This document shows, piece after piece, positions 24,190 through 30,495 of a stretch of 38,682 bases of DNA. The translations under genes and the position numbers were made by a program. Origin of the DNA: Patescibacteria group bacterium (GTDB taxonomy: Bacteria > Patescibacteriota > Minisyncoccia > Phycocordibacterales > Phycocordibacteraceae); the NCBI GenBank assembly GCA_018971265.1, contig JAGXBE010000003.1, positions 1-38,682 on the forward strand, read 5' to 3'. The notes below the pieces were generated by a model. It made no database searches. It saw only the letters and a list, made by a program, of their open reading frames with translations, and was not told the origin of the DNA. Each line of letters begins with the position of its first letter. Position 1 is the stretch's first letter.

Positions 24190-24723
24190 TTACGCTACAC
24201 GTGCGGCAAGCGCGCCAAGCCCTTTCGTAAGCAGCTCTTTCGTCGAGTCGTTTGTGAGGTTCCCCGTTGTATCAAAAAATTCTTTCGCGGGTCCGAGATA
24301 AATCTCGGGCTGGCCGATGATATCAGCATCAAGGTACAGCATAATTTGTCGCAGGTGGCTCTGTGCAACAGCGGTACCGATCTTTCCGCTTGAGACGCCC
24401 GCGACGAGGACCGGCTTGCCCGCAAACACGTTATCAGGATATGGCCGCGTGACCCAGTCGATGGCATTTTTGAGCACGCCGGGAATCGAGCGATTGTACT
24501 CCGGCGTCGCGATGATTATTCCGTCGGCGCTGTTCATGCTGTTTTTCAATATCTGTGCTGCTTCCGGATACGCCGCCTCCAGATCCCCATTATAGAGCGG
24601 CAGGCCGCCAATACCCGTCAGTTCAATTTCCATATCCGCTGGCGCAAGCGACTGCAGAGCGCGCACGAGCATCGTGTTATAAGAATCCTTCCTCAAACTT
24701 CCCGATAAAGCGACGATTTTCAT
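24190..24723 (-). CDS. NADPH-dependent FMN reductase (flavodoxin-like)
   Basis: 177 residues from the ATG at 24723 (MKIVALSGSLRKDSYN). The track ORF extends upstream to 25089, but the extra 122 residues have no domain and cross a TATAAT box and a folded leader. Flavodoxin-fold motifs: SGSLRKDSYNTML phosphate loop for FMN, ATPEYNRSIPGVLKNAIDW (the typical TPEYN...P..LK.AIDW of the family), and GVSSGKIG. It reduces FMN or quinones or chromate-like acceptors with NADPH. Fits the redox theme of the neighbouring VKOR and peroxiredoxin. Confidence 0.93.
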   Translation of the reverse strand: MKIVALSGSLRKDSYNTMLVRALQSLAPADMEIELTGIGGLPLYNGDLEAAYPEAAQILKNSMNSADGIIIATPEYNRSIPGVLKNAIDWVTRPYPDNVFAGKPVLVAGVSSGKIGTAVAQSHLRQIMLYLDADIIGQPEIYLGPAKEFFDTTGNLTNDSTKELLTKGLGALAARVA

Positions 24724-24888
24724 AGAGGTATCCTGGTTATGGCTTGCAGAGCAAGCGTACCCTACTGCGCGACGGGCAGGGTGGGGATAACCAACGAAAA
24801 GTCTCTCGCCAACGGTCGTAGAGCACCGCGGTAGCGCAAAGGTCGCCGGCATTGTAGCGCGCAATGTCGAGGTATTTCTTTTATTATA
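24724..24888 (-). promoter_or_regulatory. Structured 5' leader of the FMN reductase with TATAAT and a three-way-junction fold
   Basis: Minus-strand TATAAT (24888 to 24883) predicts a leader of about 150 nt. It can form hairpin CATTG/CAATG (24850-24866). Just before the gene is a three-way junction: closing stem TGGTTAT/ATAACCA (24734-24740 with 24787-24793), arm GCTTGC-AGA-GCAAGC (24742-24756), and arm ACC(C)/GGGT with CTGC/GCAG (24759-24782). The junction ends 10 nt before the ATG. A riboswitch or protein-binding leader is possible; no known class is recognised. Confidence 0.35.
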
Positions 24889-25098
24889 GAGTCGCCATAT
24901 CGTCGCCCGTGGTGCCACCCACTTTTGGGCTCTCGATACCGAACGCACGACAGAAAAGGTGCGGGCTCTTGCGAAACGCGCAGCGCTATAAAACGTAAGG
25001 TCCATGAGGTCAATATGGGCGGAGCCCCTTTGCATCGAAAAGTAACGATTGGGGAGTAGGTTTTTCGTCGGCTTCACGCAGTGCGCCATCGAGGGGAG
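24889..25098. other. Gene-free stretch between the FMN reductase leader and the PLD nuclease
   Basis: No ORF with family resemblance on either strand. It holds a minus-strand GTGGGTGGCACCACGG motif (24908-24923) that superficially resembles a T-box sequence (see rejected items). Nothing else supportable. Confidence 0.3.
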
Positions 25099-25104
25099 TA
25101 TACT
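25099..25104 (+). promoter_or_regulatory. -10 box for a leaderless PLD nuclease mRNA
   Basis: TATACT (25099-25104), then 6 nt, then the ATG at 25111. No clear -35. Confidence 0.45.
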
Positions 25105-25110
25105 TGAGGC

Positions 25111-26034
25111 ATGAACCAGAGACTTATCCGTGCGGGGATGGCGCTGGTGCTTGCGCTCGCAACGGGCGGCGCCGGGTACTCAATAGGCATCGGAAATGCG
25201 ACAGGACAGACTGCGAGTGTGACTATTCCCGCGCAGATCGTGGCGGCGCCGCCCGCGGGCTCCGTTCGCGTCATCTATTCGCTCGACAAGAAACAGAACG
25301 ATAGAGAAATAATTGCGCTTATTGACGCGGCAAAGAGTCACGTCTTCTTCGCGATGTACGAGTTCACGCTCAAAGACATCGCCGATGCTCTCGTCGCGGC
25401 GTCGAGACGCGGCGTCGAGGTGCGGGGCCTCGTCGACGCCGGCGAGAGTGCCAACAGTTATGACCGGCCCATCATCAAAGAGCTCATGGATGCCGGCATC
25501 CCAATCGTGACCGAGAAACATGCAAGCGGCAACGACGGCATCATGCACATCAAGGCGATCGTCACCGACCAGGCGTACGCGCTCGGCAGCTACAACTGGA
25601 CAAACTCCGCGACAACGCTCAACGATGAAATCCTGGAGATTGGGACCGACGAAGCGCTACGACAGACGTATGAAAATATTTTGAAACGGCTACTCGATGC
25701 CTACCGGGGCAACAGCGCGGCCGCGGGAGCGGCCGCGCCTGTTTCTATTGGCACCATTGCCTACACCGATGCTTCCGCGCACGTCGGCTCGCTCGCCTCC
25801 GTACGCGGCACGCTCGTGAACACATATACTTCTAAGACCGGTACTACCTTCCTCGACTTCTGCGCAAACTACAAGAACTGCCCCTTCTCGGGTGTCATCT
25901 TCGCCGATGATGCGAAAAAATTTGGCGACTTCTCACGCTACACAGGGCGAGTCGTCTCCATCACCGGCAAAATTTCCTCCTACCAAGGCAAGGCCGAAAT
26001 CATTCTCTCCGACCCGAGTCAGATTTCAGAATAA
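25111..26034 (+). CDS. Exported phospholipase D-type nuclease with C-terminal OB-fold-like domain
   Basis: 307 residues. A signal peptide or anchor (about 5-25), then a single PLD domain: catalytic HKD motif H146-x-K148-x4-D153 (MHIKAIVTDQAYALGSYNWTNSA), with the upstream FFAMYEFTLKDIADALVAASRRG. Single-HKD proteins of this size are Nuc-like endonucleases that act as dimers. The C-terminal ~95 residues (GTIAYTDASAHVGSLASVRGTLV to AEIILSDPSQI) look like an OB-fold as found in nucleic-acid-binding tails, and contain a Cys pair (CANYKNC). Outside the cell it could cut DNA or RNA for salvage. Its promoter is listed separately. Confidence 0.88.
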   Translation: MNQRLIRAGMALVLALATGGAGYSIGIGNATGQTASVTIPAQIVAAPPAGSVRVIYSLDKKQNDREIIALIDAAKSHVFFAMYEFTLKDIADALVAASRRGVEVRGLVDAGESANSYDRPIIKELMDAGIPIVTEKHASGNDGIMHIKAIVTDQAYALGSYNWTNSATTLNDEILEIGTDEALRQTYENILKRLLDAYRGNSAAAGAAAPVSIGTIAYTDASAHVGSLASVRGTLVNTYTSKTGTTFLDFCANYKNCPFSGVIFADDAKKFGDFSRYTGRVVSITGKISSYQGKAEIILSDPSQISE

Positions 26035-26035
26035 G

Positions 26036-26065
26036 TTGCGTATTCCGCGTTTTTCGTGCTATATT
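26036..26065 (+). promoter_or_regulatory. infC-rpmI-rplT promoter
   Basis: TTGCGT (26036-26041), 18 nt, then TATATT (26060-26065) preceded by TGC (extended -10). The infC GTG is 13 nt further on. Confidence 0.6.
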
Positions 26066-26078
26066 CTAGCTACTTCCA

Positions 26079-26639
26079 GTGGCTACCGACCGACTTCGCA
26101 TAAATAATGAGATCCGAGCGCGCGAACTGCGCGTCATTGGTGCTGGGGGAGAAAATCTTGGCGTTCTTGCGCTCGACGCTGCACTCGCAGCGGCAAAGCA
26201 AGCCGGCCTCGATTTGATAGAGATCTCTCCTTCGGCGGTCCCGCCCGTTGCGAAGATTACGGATTATGGTAAATTTGAGTACGAGCGCAGCAAAAAGGAG
26301 AAGGTTGCCAAGGCAAAAGTAAAGATATCGGAGACCAAAGAGGTCCAGATAAAAGTGGGCACCGGCGATAACGACATGCTCCTCAAGGCCAAAAAGGCCG
26401 CCGAATGGCTTTCCGAGGGACACCGCGTACGCGCCGAACTCTTCCTCAAAGGACGCTATAAAGGCATGGGCGAGGAATTCCTCAAAGACCGTCTCGAGAA
26501 ATTCCTCCTGCGCATTCCCTACGCGTATAAGCTCGCTGAGCCGATTACGAGAAGTCCTAAGGGTTTCGCCGGCGTCATTGAGAGGGACCTTCTAGCCCAA
26601 GCAAAACGCGAGAAAGAAAAGCAACAACTCACTCAATGA
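26079..26639 (+). CDS. infC: Translation initiation factor IF-3
   Basis: 186 residues, starting with GTG at 26079 (ATDRLRINNEIRARELRVIG). IF-3 prevents early joining of 50S and proofreads start-codon choice. N-domain: LRINNEIRARELRVIGAGGENLGVL; linker with basic residues; C-domain: EIQIKVG-like VQIKVGTGDNDMLLKAKKAAEWLSEGHRVRAELFLKGR. A non-AUG start is typical of infC, where IF-3 limits its own synthesis by discriminating against such starts (established in E. coli with AUU). Stop overlaps the rpmI ATG by 4 nt. Confidence 0.97.
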   Translation: MATDRLRINNEIRARELRVIGAGGENLGVLALDAALAAAKQAGLDLIEISPSAVPPVAKITDYGKFEYERSKKEKVAKAKVKISETKEVQIKVGTGDNDMLLKAKKAAEWLSEGHRVRAELFLKGRYKGMGEEFLKDRLEKFLLRIPYAYKLAEPITRSPKGFAGVIERDLLAQAKREKEKQQLTQ

Positions 26640-26827
26640 AAACCAACAAATCATATTCTAAGCGAATTCGCGTGACGCGCACGGGCAAGCTCATTGCACG
26701 TGCGAAAGGCCAAGACCATTTCAACGCAAAGCAAAGCGGCGGACAGCGCCGCGCCAAGCGCCGCACGGTCTCGCTCACCCTGACCGCAAAGGTTCGCCGA
26801 CGCTTCCTTCCGGGCACTTATAATTAG
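26636..26827 (+). CDS. rpmI: 50S ribosomal protein L35
   Basis: 63 residues, MKTNKSYSKRIRVTRTGKLIARAKGQDHF, followed by basic SGGQRRAKRRTVSLT and the C-terminal VRRRFLPGTYN. It matches the L35 pattern K-T-(H/N)K-x-x-x-KR-x-x-x-T-x-(S/T)GK. Binds domain II/V of 23S rRNA. Located between infC and rplT as in most bacteria, ATGA overlap with infC, 23 nt to rplT. Confidence 0.93.
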   Translation: MKTNKSYSKRIRVTRTGKLIARAKGQDHFNAKQSGGQRRAKRRTVSLTLTAKVRRRFLPGTYN

Positions 26828-26850
26828 TCTAATTTTGTAATTACTTTCGT

Positions 26851-27198
26851 ATGGCACGAGTCAAAGGAGGCATGTTGGCGCAAAAACGCCGTAAGAACGT
26901 TCTCGAGAGGGCCAAGGGCTATCGAGGCGTACGGTCAAAGAAGGAACGCTATGCGCACGAGGCGCTTCTCCACGCGGGTAAATATGCCTTTGCGCATCGA
27001 CGCGACAAGAAGACCGATTACCGGCAGCTTTGGATTGTCCGGCTCAACGCCGCTATTCGCGAAAGCGGCCATGCCTCCTACAGCACCTTTATCGCGAAGC
27101 TGAAAAAGCAGAACATAGCGCTCGACCGCAAGGTTCTCGCGACTTTCGCCACCGAGCACCCAGAAATCTTCACCCGTATCAGCAAGCAAGTCGTGTAA
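26851..27198 (+). CDS. rplT: 50S ribosomal protein L20
   Basis: 115 residues, family length. MARVKGGMLAQKRRKNVLERAKGYRGVRSKKERYAHEALLHAGKYAFAHRRDKKTDYRQLWIVRLNAAIRESGHASYSTFIAKLKKQNIALDRKVLATFA is a canonical L20. Binds 23S rRNA early in assembly and represses its operon in many bacteria; no leader pseudoknot was looked for beyond the plain sequence. No Shine-Dalgarno before the ATG; TAATTA is 7 nt before it. Followed directly by a structured RNA and terminator. Confidence 0.97.
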   Translation: MARVKGGMLAQKRRKNVLERAKGYRGVRSKKERYAHEALLHAGKYAFAHRRDKKTDYRQLWIVRLNAAIRESGHASYSTFIAKLKKQNIALDRKVLATFATEHPEIFTRISKQVV

Positions 27199-27392
27199 AC
27201 CGAACCATTGATGTGTGGTACTAAAGTGCTATCAGGATCGTTGCTGTTCCCGGTCTGAATAGTCTGGTAAGACGCGGGCGGTCCAGTAGAGAACAGCAAC
27301 GGTCCTGAGAAGGATGTTCCTCGGTCACTCAGGAGCAGACAGGGGTCTCGGACACCGAACGATACTCCGGTTTAAGGGAACAAATGGATATC
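27196..27392 (+). ncRNA. Candidate structured RNA downstream of rplT (unidentified)
   Basis: A 17-bp helix (one G-U pair) forms between CAGGATCGTTGCTGTTC (27233-27249) and GAACAGCAACGGTCCTG (27291-27307). Inside it GTCT/AGAC can pair. A competing stem, TCCTGAG (27303-27309) with CTCAGGA (27328-27334), shares bases with the first, so two states are possible. Further stems: TCGG-ACA-CCGA and GGGGT/ACTCC (27341-27367). An outer pairing TAAACCG (27196-27202) / CGGTTTA (27368-27374) uses the rplT stop codon. The unit ends in a strong terminator. A weak TGG-TACTAA (27216-27224) would start RNA near 27231. It may instead be a stable 3' end of the rplT mRNA. It lacks conserved RNase P, tmRNA and SRP RNA motifs. 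Confidence 0.55.
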
Positions 27393-27426
27393 CCCCGAGC
27401 TAGCTCAAAAGCTGCTCGGGGCTTTT
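27393..27426 (+). terminator. Rho-independent terminator after the rplT-downstream RNA
   Basis: CCCCGAGC-T-AGCT with loop CAAA and AGCT-GCTCGGGG (27393-27421): 12 bp with one bulged T, followed by CTTTT. It overlaps the last codons of the converging beta-CASP gene. Confidence 0.85.
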
Positions 27427-28841
27427 ATCTTTTTCACCAAATCCTTGGTAATCTCCCAGGTCTGGCCCATCTCGGGGACGATGGCGCGGGCGTCGGCTCC
27501 CCTTCTGGAGTCCTGATGCAGGAGGTAATCGTGAATACGCTGCGCAAGGAAACGCTCGGCGGCGGGCTCGCCAATCGCGGTGAAAATGGCTTTCGTGCGC
27601 TTTCCGGAAAGCGCCGCCTCGGCAAATTCTAAAAGACCGTCGCGGTCGGCGTGCGCCGACCACCCTTCGAGGATTTCTACTTTCGCACGCAAGCGAACTT
27701 CAAGACCACCAAGGCGCACGGAGCGCGCGCCTTCTGCCATGCGCCGTCCCGGGCTTCCAGGCGCCTGGTAGCCGACAATAACGAGGGTCGTCGCGGGATC
27801 GGGAAGATACTTCTGCTCCCAGAGGCCGATGCGGCCGCCGTGACTCATCCCGGCGCCGGCGATGATGATTTTTGGATTCGGCGTTTTCTCTATCTCCTCT
27901 GACTCCCTGCGCGAAAGCGTCTTGTGCAGGAACGGGAATTCAAATATGCTCTTTTCCCGTCTCATCTCCTCTTCCGCCTCGTTCTTGAAGTAGGTCGACC
28001 CCCACTTCTCATACACTTCAGTCACGTGGATGGCGAGCGGCGAGTCAAGAAAAACCGGCACCCTTGGAAGCTCTCCTGCGGCGAAGAAATTCGAGAGTTC
28101 ATAAAGCATGAGCTGAGTGCGTTCGAGCGAAAAGGCGGGGATGAGCACCGCTCCGCCTTTTTTTATCGCCTTTGCTAGCGTGTCTCGAAGGAGCTCGACA
28201 CGGCGCCGCTGCGCCGGGTGGAGCCGGTCGCCGTAGACGCTCTCCATGACGAGGGCGTCCGCATCCGGTACCGGCTCCCAGTCGGGCAAGAGCGGCGAAG
28301 GCGAATTACCGATGTCGCCCGTAAGTGCCACAGCAACGCCGTCTTCGTCTTTTATCCGCACGCTCGCCGAGCCGAGGATATGGCCGGTGTTCCGCAGGTA
28401 AACGGAGAGACCGGGCGCAATTTCTTTTTCGGTGTGGTACGCAAGCGTCTCTATAAGCGAAAAGGTTGTGTCGACATCTTTTTCCTCGTAAAGAGGCGCT
28501 ACGCCGCGCCGCTCGGCGTCTTGATCGATGATGCCGACCGAGTCGCGCAGGATGAGTTCGGCGATATCTTTTGTGGGCGGCGTCATGAAAATTTTCCCGC
28601 GGAAACCACTTCGAACGAGTTTCGGGATGCGGCCGACATGATCAAGATGCGCATGCGTGAGGACGAGCGCGTCGACCGCTGTCACGTCGTAGGGAAATAG
28701 TCCATAGACGCACTCTTCGCAGAAATCGGCGCCCTGTTCGATGCCGCAGTCAACGAGGATTTTCCCGCGCGCACCTTCAATAAGGAAATTTGAGCCGGTT
28801 ACCTTCCCCGCTCCGCCATAAAAACTCACGCGTAATGCCAT
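27405..28841 (-). CDS. Beta-CASP metallo-beta-lactamase RNase-like protein (CPSF73/Ysh1-type)
   Basis: 478 residues. Begins MALRVSFYGGAGKVTGSNFLIE; zinc motif H63-A-H65-L-D67-H68; NTGHILGSASVRIKD (further His) and GDIGNSPSPLLPDWEP; beta-CASP and RNA-specificity segments IPAFSLERTQLMLYEL, IIAGAGMSHGGRIGLW and EGWSAHADRDGLLEFA. This set is typical of bacterial relatives of the CPSF-73 endonuclease, distinct from RNase J (which is also here at 13817). It probably processes RNA; the substrate is unknown. A minus-strand TGC-TAGAGT ends 6 nt before the ATG. Its end runs into the terminator of the converging RNA unit. Confidence 0.93.
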   Translation of the reverse strand: MALRVSFYGGAGKVTGSNFLIEGARGKILVDCGIEQGADFCEECVYGLFPYDVTAVDALVLTHAHLDHVGRIPKLVRSGFRGKIFMTPPTKDIAELILRDSVGIIDQDAERRGVAPLYEEKDVDTTFSLIETLAYHTEKEIAPGLSVYLRNTGHILGSASVRIKDEDGVAVALTGDIGNSPSPLLPDWEPVPDADALVMESVYGDRLHPAQRRRVELLRDTLAKAIKKGGAVLIPAFSLERTQLMLYELSNFFAAGELPRVPVFLDSPLAIHVTEVYEKWGSTYFKNEAEEEMRREKSIFEFPFLHKTLSRRESEEIEKTPNPKIIIAGAGMSHGGRIGLWEQKYLPDPATTLVIVGYQAPGSPGRRMAEGARSVRLGGLEVRLRAKVEILEGWSAHADRDGLLEFAEAALSGKRTKAIFTAIGEPAAERFLAQRIHDYLLHQDSRRGADARAIVPEMGQTWEITKDLVKKIKAPSSF

Positions 28842-28847
28842 ACGCGC

Positions 28848-28856
28848 ACTCTAGCA
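28848..28856 (-). promoter_or_regulatory. Extended -10 for a leaderless beta-CASP mRNA
   Basis: Minus-strand TGC-TAGAGT (28856 to 28848), 6 nt, then the ATG at 28841. The same nine bases recur in front of adk. Confidence 0.45.
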
Positions 28857-28873
28857 TAACGCTTCCACAAAAT

Positions 28874-28900
28874 ATCCCGTCTCATTGAGACGGGATTTTT
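28874..28900. terminator. Terminator of the candidate RNA gene at 28903-29043
   Basis: ATCCCGTCTC (28874-28883) and GAGACGGGAT (28887-28896), 10-bp stem with 3-base loop. On the minus strand it is followed by ATTTTG; on the plus strand by TTTT. It lies downstream of both ndk and the candidate RNA gene. Confidence 0.75.
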
Positions 28901-28902
28901 CG

Positions 28903-29043
28903 TGGAGCCATTCCCTGATGCAACTTCATTTTGCCAGGTGGGGTCCCCGCGCGGTAGCGCAGGAACGAGTTACGCTCGCATTGCTACCGACGACTTCGAA
29001 ACCCCGAGAATACGGCAAGTTGCGTTTAAAAAGAGTGGCTCCA
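28903..29043 (-). ncRNA. Candidate stand-alone structured RNA, long hairpin with internal loops (unidentified)
   Basis: About 141 nt. Closing stem TGGAGCCA/TGGCTCCA (28903-28910 with 29036-29043), then GCAACTT/AAGTTGC (28920-28926 with 29017-29023), GGGGT/ACCCC (28940-28944 with 29001-29005), CGGTAGC/GCTACCG (28952-28958 with 28983-28989), and a tip CGAG/CTCG (28966-28978). All nest in one long hairpin broken by internal loops. On the minus strand TGG-TATACT (29058 to 29050) predicts transcription start at 29043, exactly the first base of the closing stem; a terminator begins 7 nt past the last base. The rod-with-bubbles form recalls 6S RNA, but no family motif is recognised, and 5S, SRP, tmRNA and RNase P signatures are absent. 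Confidence 0.6.
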
Positions 29044-29049
29044 TCTGAA

Positions 29050-29058
29050 AGTATACCA
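29050..29058 (-). promoter_or_regulatory. Extended -10 promoter of the candidate RNA gene
   Basis: Minus strand TGG-TATACT (29058 to 29050). It is 6 nt from the predicted 5' end at 29043. A perfect TTGACA (29068 to 29063) lies nearby but only 7 nt away, too close to serve as its -35. Confidence 0.5.
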
Positions 29059-29115
29059 GTGCTGTCAAGCGACGGTTGTGGAGAATTATGTGCACATCCT
29101 GTGCATTACGGTGTA

Positions 29116-29700
29116 TTACTCACCGTGCCGTTTGTAGGAATAGGTTTTCCCTATACCAAACCAGTGCTCAATTTCGTGTACGGCTTCTTCGGGCGTCTCG
29201 GACGCGTGGATGATGTTCGCCACCGCACGCTTCTCGGCGTTCGCGAGCGCAGGAGAATCGTTTGAAAAATCTCCGCGAATGGTACCCATGTCGGCCTGGT
29301 ACGGCATAGTCGGCCCGCAGATTTTACGCACCATGTCGACCGCGTGCGTACCTTCGATCACCATTTTCACAAGAGGAGCGGAGAGCATGTAGTCGACGAG
29401 CCATTTGCGAATTTCGGGACCTATTTCCTCCGGTGCGGTCGTACCGAAATCTTCCATCGCGTCGAACTGATATTTTTCATAAGTGGCGAGTGTCTTCTCG
29501 CCGAGTCGCTTCACCCATACGGCATCTTTCGGGTAGTGGGCGTCGATTTCTTCAAAGGTCGGCTGAAACATCTCGAGCGCGACGATTTTCAGGTCGCGCT
29601 GCTCGAAGCGTTTGATAATCTCGCCAACAAGGCCCTTTTTCACCCCGTCGGGCTTCACCATCACATACGTTCTCTCTTCTTTCGGATTCTTATTCGCCAT
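29116..29700 (-). CDS. ndk: Nucleoside diphosphate kinase, long form
   Basis: 194 residues versus about 140-150 for standard NDK. Balances NTP/dNTP pools through a phosphohistidine. TYVMVKPDGVKKGLVGEIIKRFEQRDLKIVALEM is the canonical start, and NIIHASETPEEAVHEI contains catalytic His165; GTIRGDFSNDSPALA precedes it. The extra residues are an insert near 56-98 (PKDAVWVKRLGEKTLATYEKYQFDAMEDFG). Such inserts are known in some NDKs of archaea and Patescibacteria (family knowledge, not checked here). It follows map by 30 nt; in many bacteria infA/rpmJ occupy this place. Confidence 0.95.
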   Translation of the reverse strand: MANKNPKEERTYVMVKPDGVKKGLVGEIIKRFEQRDLKIVALEMFQPTFEEIDAHYPKDAVWVKRLGEKTLATYEKYQFDAMEDFGTTAPEEIGPEIRKWLVDYMLSAPLVKMVIEGTHAVDMVRKICGPTMPYQADMGTIRGDFSNDSPALANAEKRAVANIIHASETPEEAVHEIEHWFGIGKTYSYKRHGE

Positions 29701-29730
29701 AATTTCAGAAATAAAATAGCCGCAGGGCGG

Positions 29731-30495
29731 TCATCTGGTAATGATACGTGCTCCACCCCTTTCAATCAAGATCGTGTGTTCGAAGTGAGCGGAGCGGGAA
29801 CCGTCTTTAGTCCTGTACGTATAACCATCCGGCGCGAGGGCGACCGCCCCTTTGCCGGTGCTTGAAATCGGTTCGAGTGCAAGCACCATGCCCTCAGTGA
29901 GCGGCTGGCCGGCGCCCGAACGACCATAGTTCGGGATAAATGGCTCTTCGTGTACCCGGTCGCCAACGCCGTGTCCGCCGAGCGCTTTTACCACTGAAAA
30001 ACCGGCTTGGTCGATTTCTTCGCCAATAGCGTGCGAAATATCGCCGACGTGATTCCCGGGGATTGCCGCACTTATACCGGAGGCAAGCGCCCCTTCAGTC
30101 GCGGACAACAGTCTTTTCGAGAGTTCGTCTATCAGACCAACCGGCACCGTAATCGCAGCGTCAACGATGATTCCTTCGTGGATGAGGCCGAGATCAAGCC
30201 CGACGATATCCCCTTCTTTCAGGGTCTTTTTTGACTCATTCGGAATACCGTGTACGACCTCGTCGTTTATGGAAACACACAGCGTCGCCGGATACGGGCG
30301 CCGGGCGCCCTCGGGCGTATAGCCAAGAAATGCCGGAGTGTCGCCACGGGCGCGGATGAGTCCTTCCGCCATGTCATCGAGTTCTTCAGCCGTCACCCCG
30401 GGAACGACTTTTGCGCGAAGTGTCGCCAGTACGGATGCAAGACGTTTCCCCGCCTCGATTAAATTATCACGCTCCGTGTCGTTTTTAATCGTCAT
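29731..30495 (-). CDS. map: Methionine aminopeptidase, type I
   Basis: 254 residues. Removes the N-terminal Met from new proteins. All metal and catalytic residues are visible: H82 (VVHGIP), D101 (GLDLG), D112 (IVDAA), H175 (GGHGVG), E208 (ALEP), E239 (HFEHTI). No N-terminal zinc-finger extension. The stop overlaps the adk side by 4 nt (its ATG lies within the adk stop region, 30492-30495), the classical secY-adk-map order. Confidence 0.97.
   Translation of the reverse strand: MTIKNDTERDNLIEAGKRLASVLATLRAKVVPGVTAEELDDMAEGLIRARGDTPAFLGYTPEGARRPYPATLCVSINDEVVHGIPNESKKTLKEGDIVGLDLGLIHEGIIVDAAITVPVGLIDELSKRLLSATEGALASGISAAIPGNHVGDISHAIGEEIDQAGFSVVKALGGHGVGDRVHEEPFIPNYGRSGAGQPLTEGMVLALEPISSTGKGAVALAPDGYTYRTKDGSRSAHFEHTILIERGGARIITR

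Noticed and set aside
24908-24923. T-box riboswitch-like motif AAAAGTGGGTGGCACCACGG on the minus strand
   Set aside because: It resembles the T-box antiterminator sequence, but there is no following CCC-containing partner strand, no terminator, no recognisable Stem I, and the next gene is an FMN reductase rather than an aminoacyl-tRNA synthetase or amino acid gene.
24724-25089. 122-residue N-terminal extension of the FMN reductase in the ORF track
   Set aside because: No domain resemblance; it crosses a TATAAT box and a foldable leader, and the family start MKIVALSGSLR lies at 24723.
29063-29068. Perfect TTGACA as a -35 for the candidate RNA promoter
   Set aside because: Only 7 nt from the TATACT; at proper spacing from it (16-18 nt) no -10 exists.
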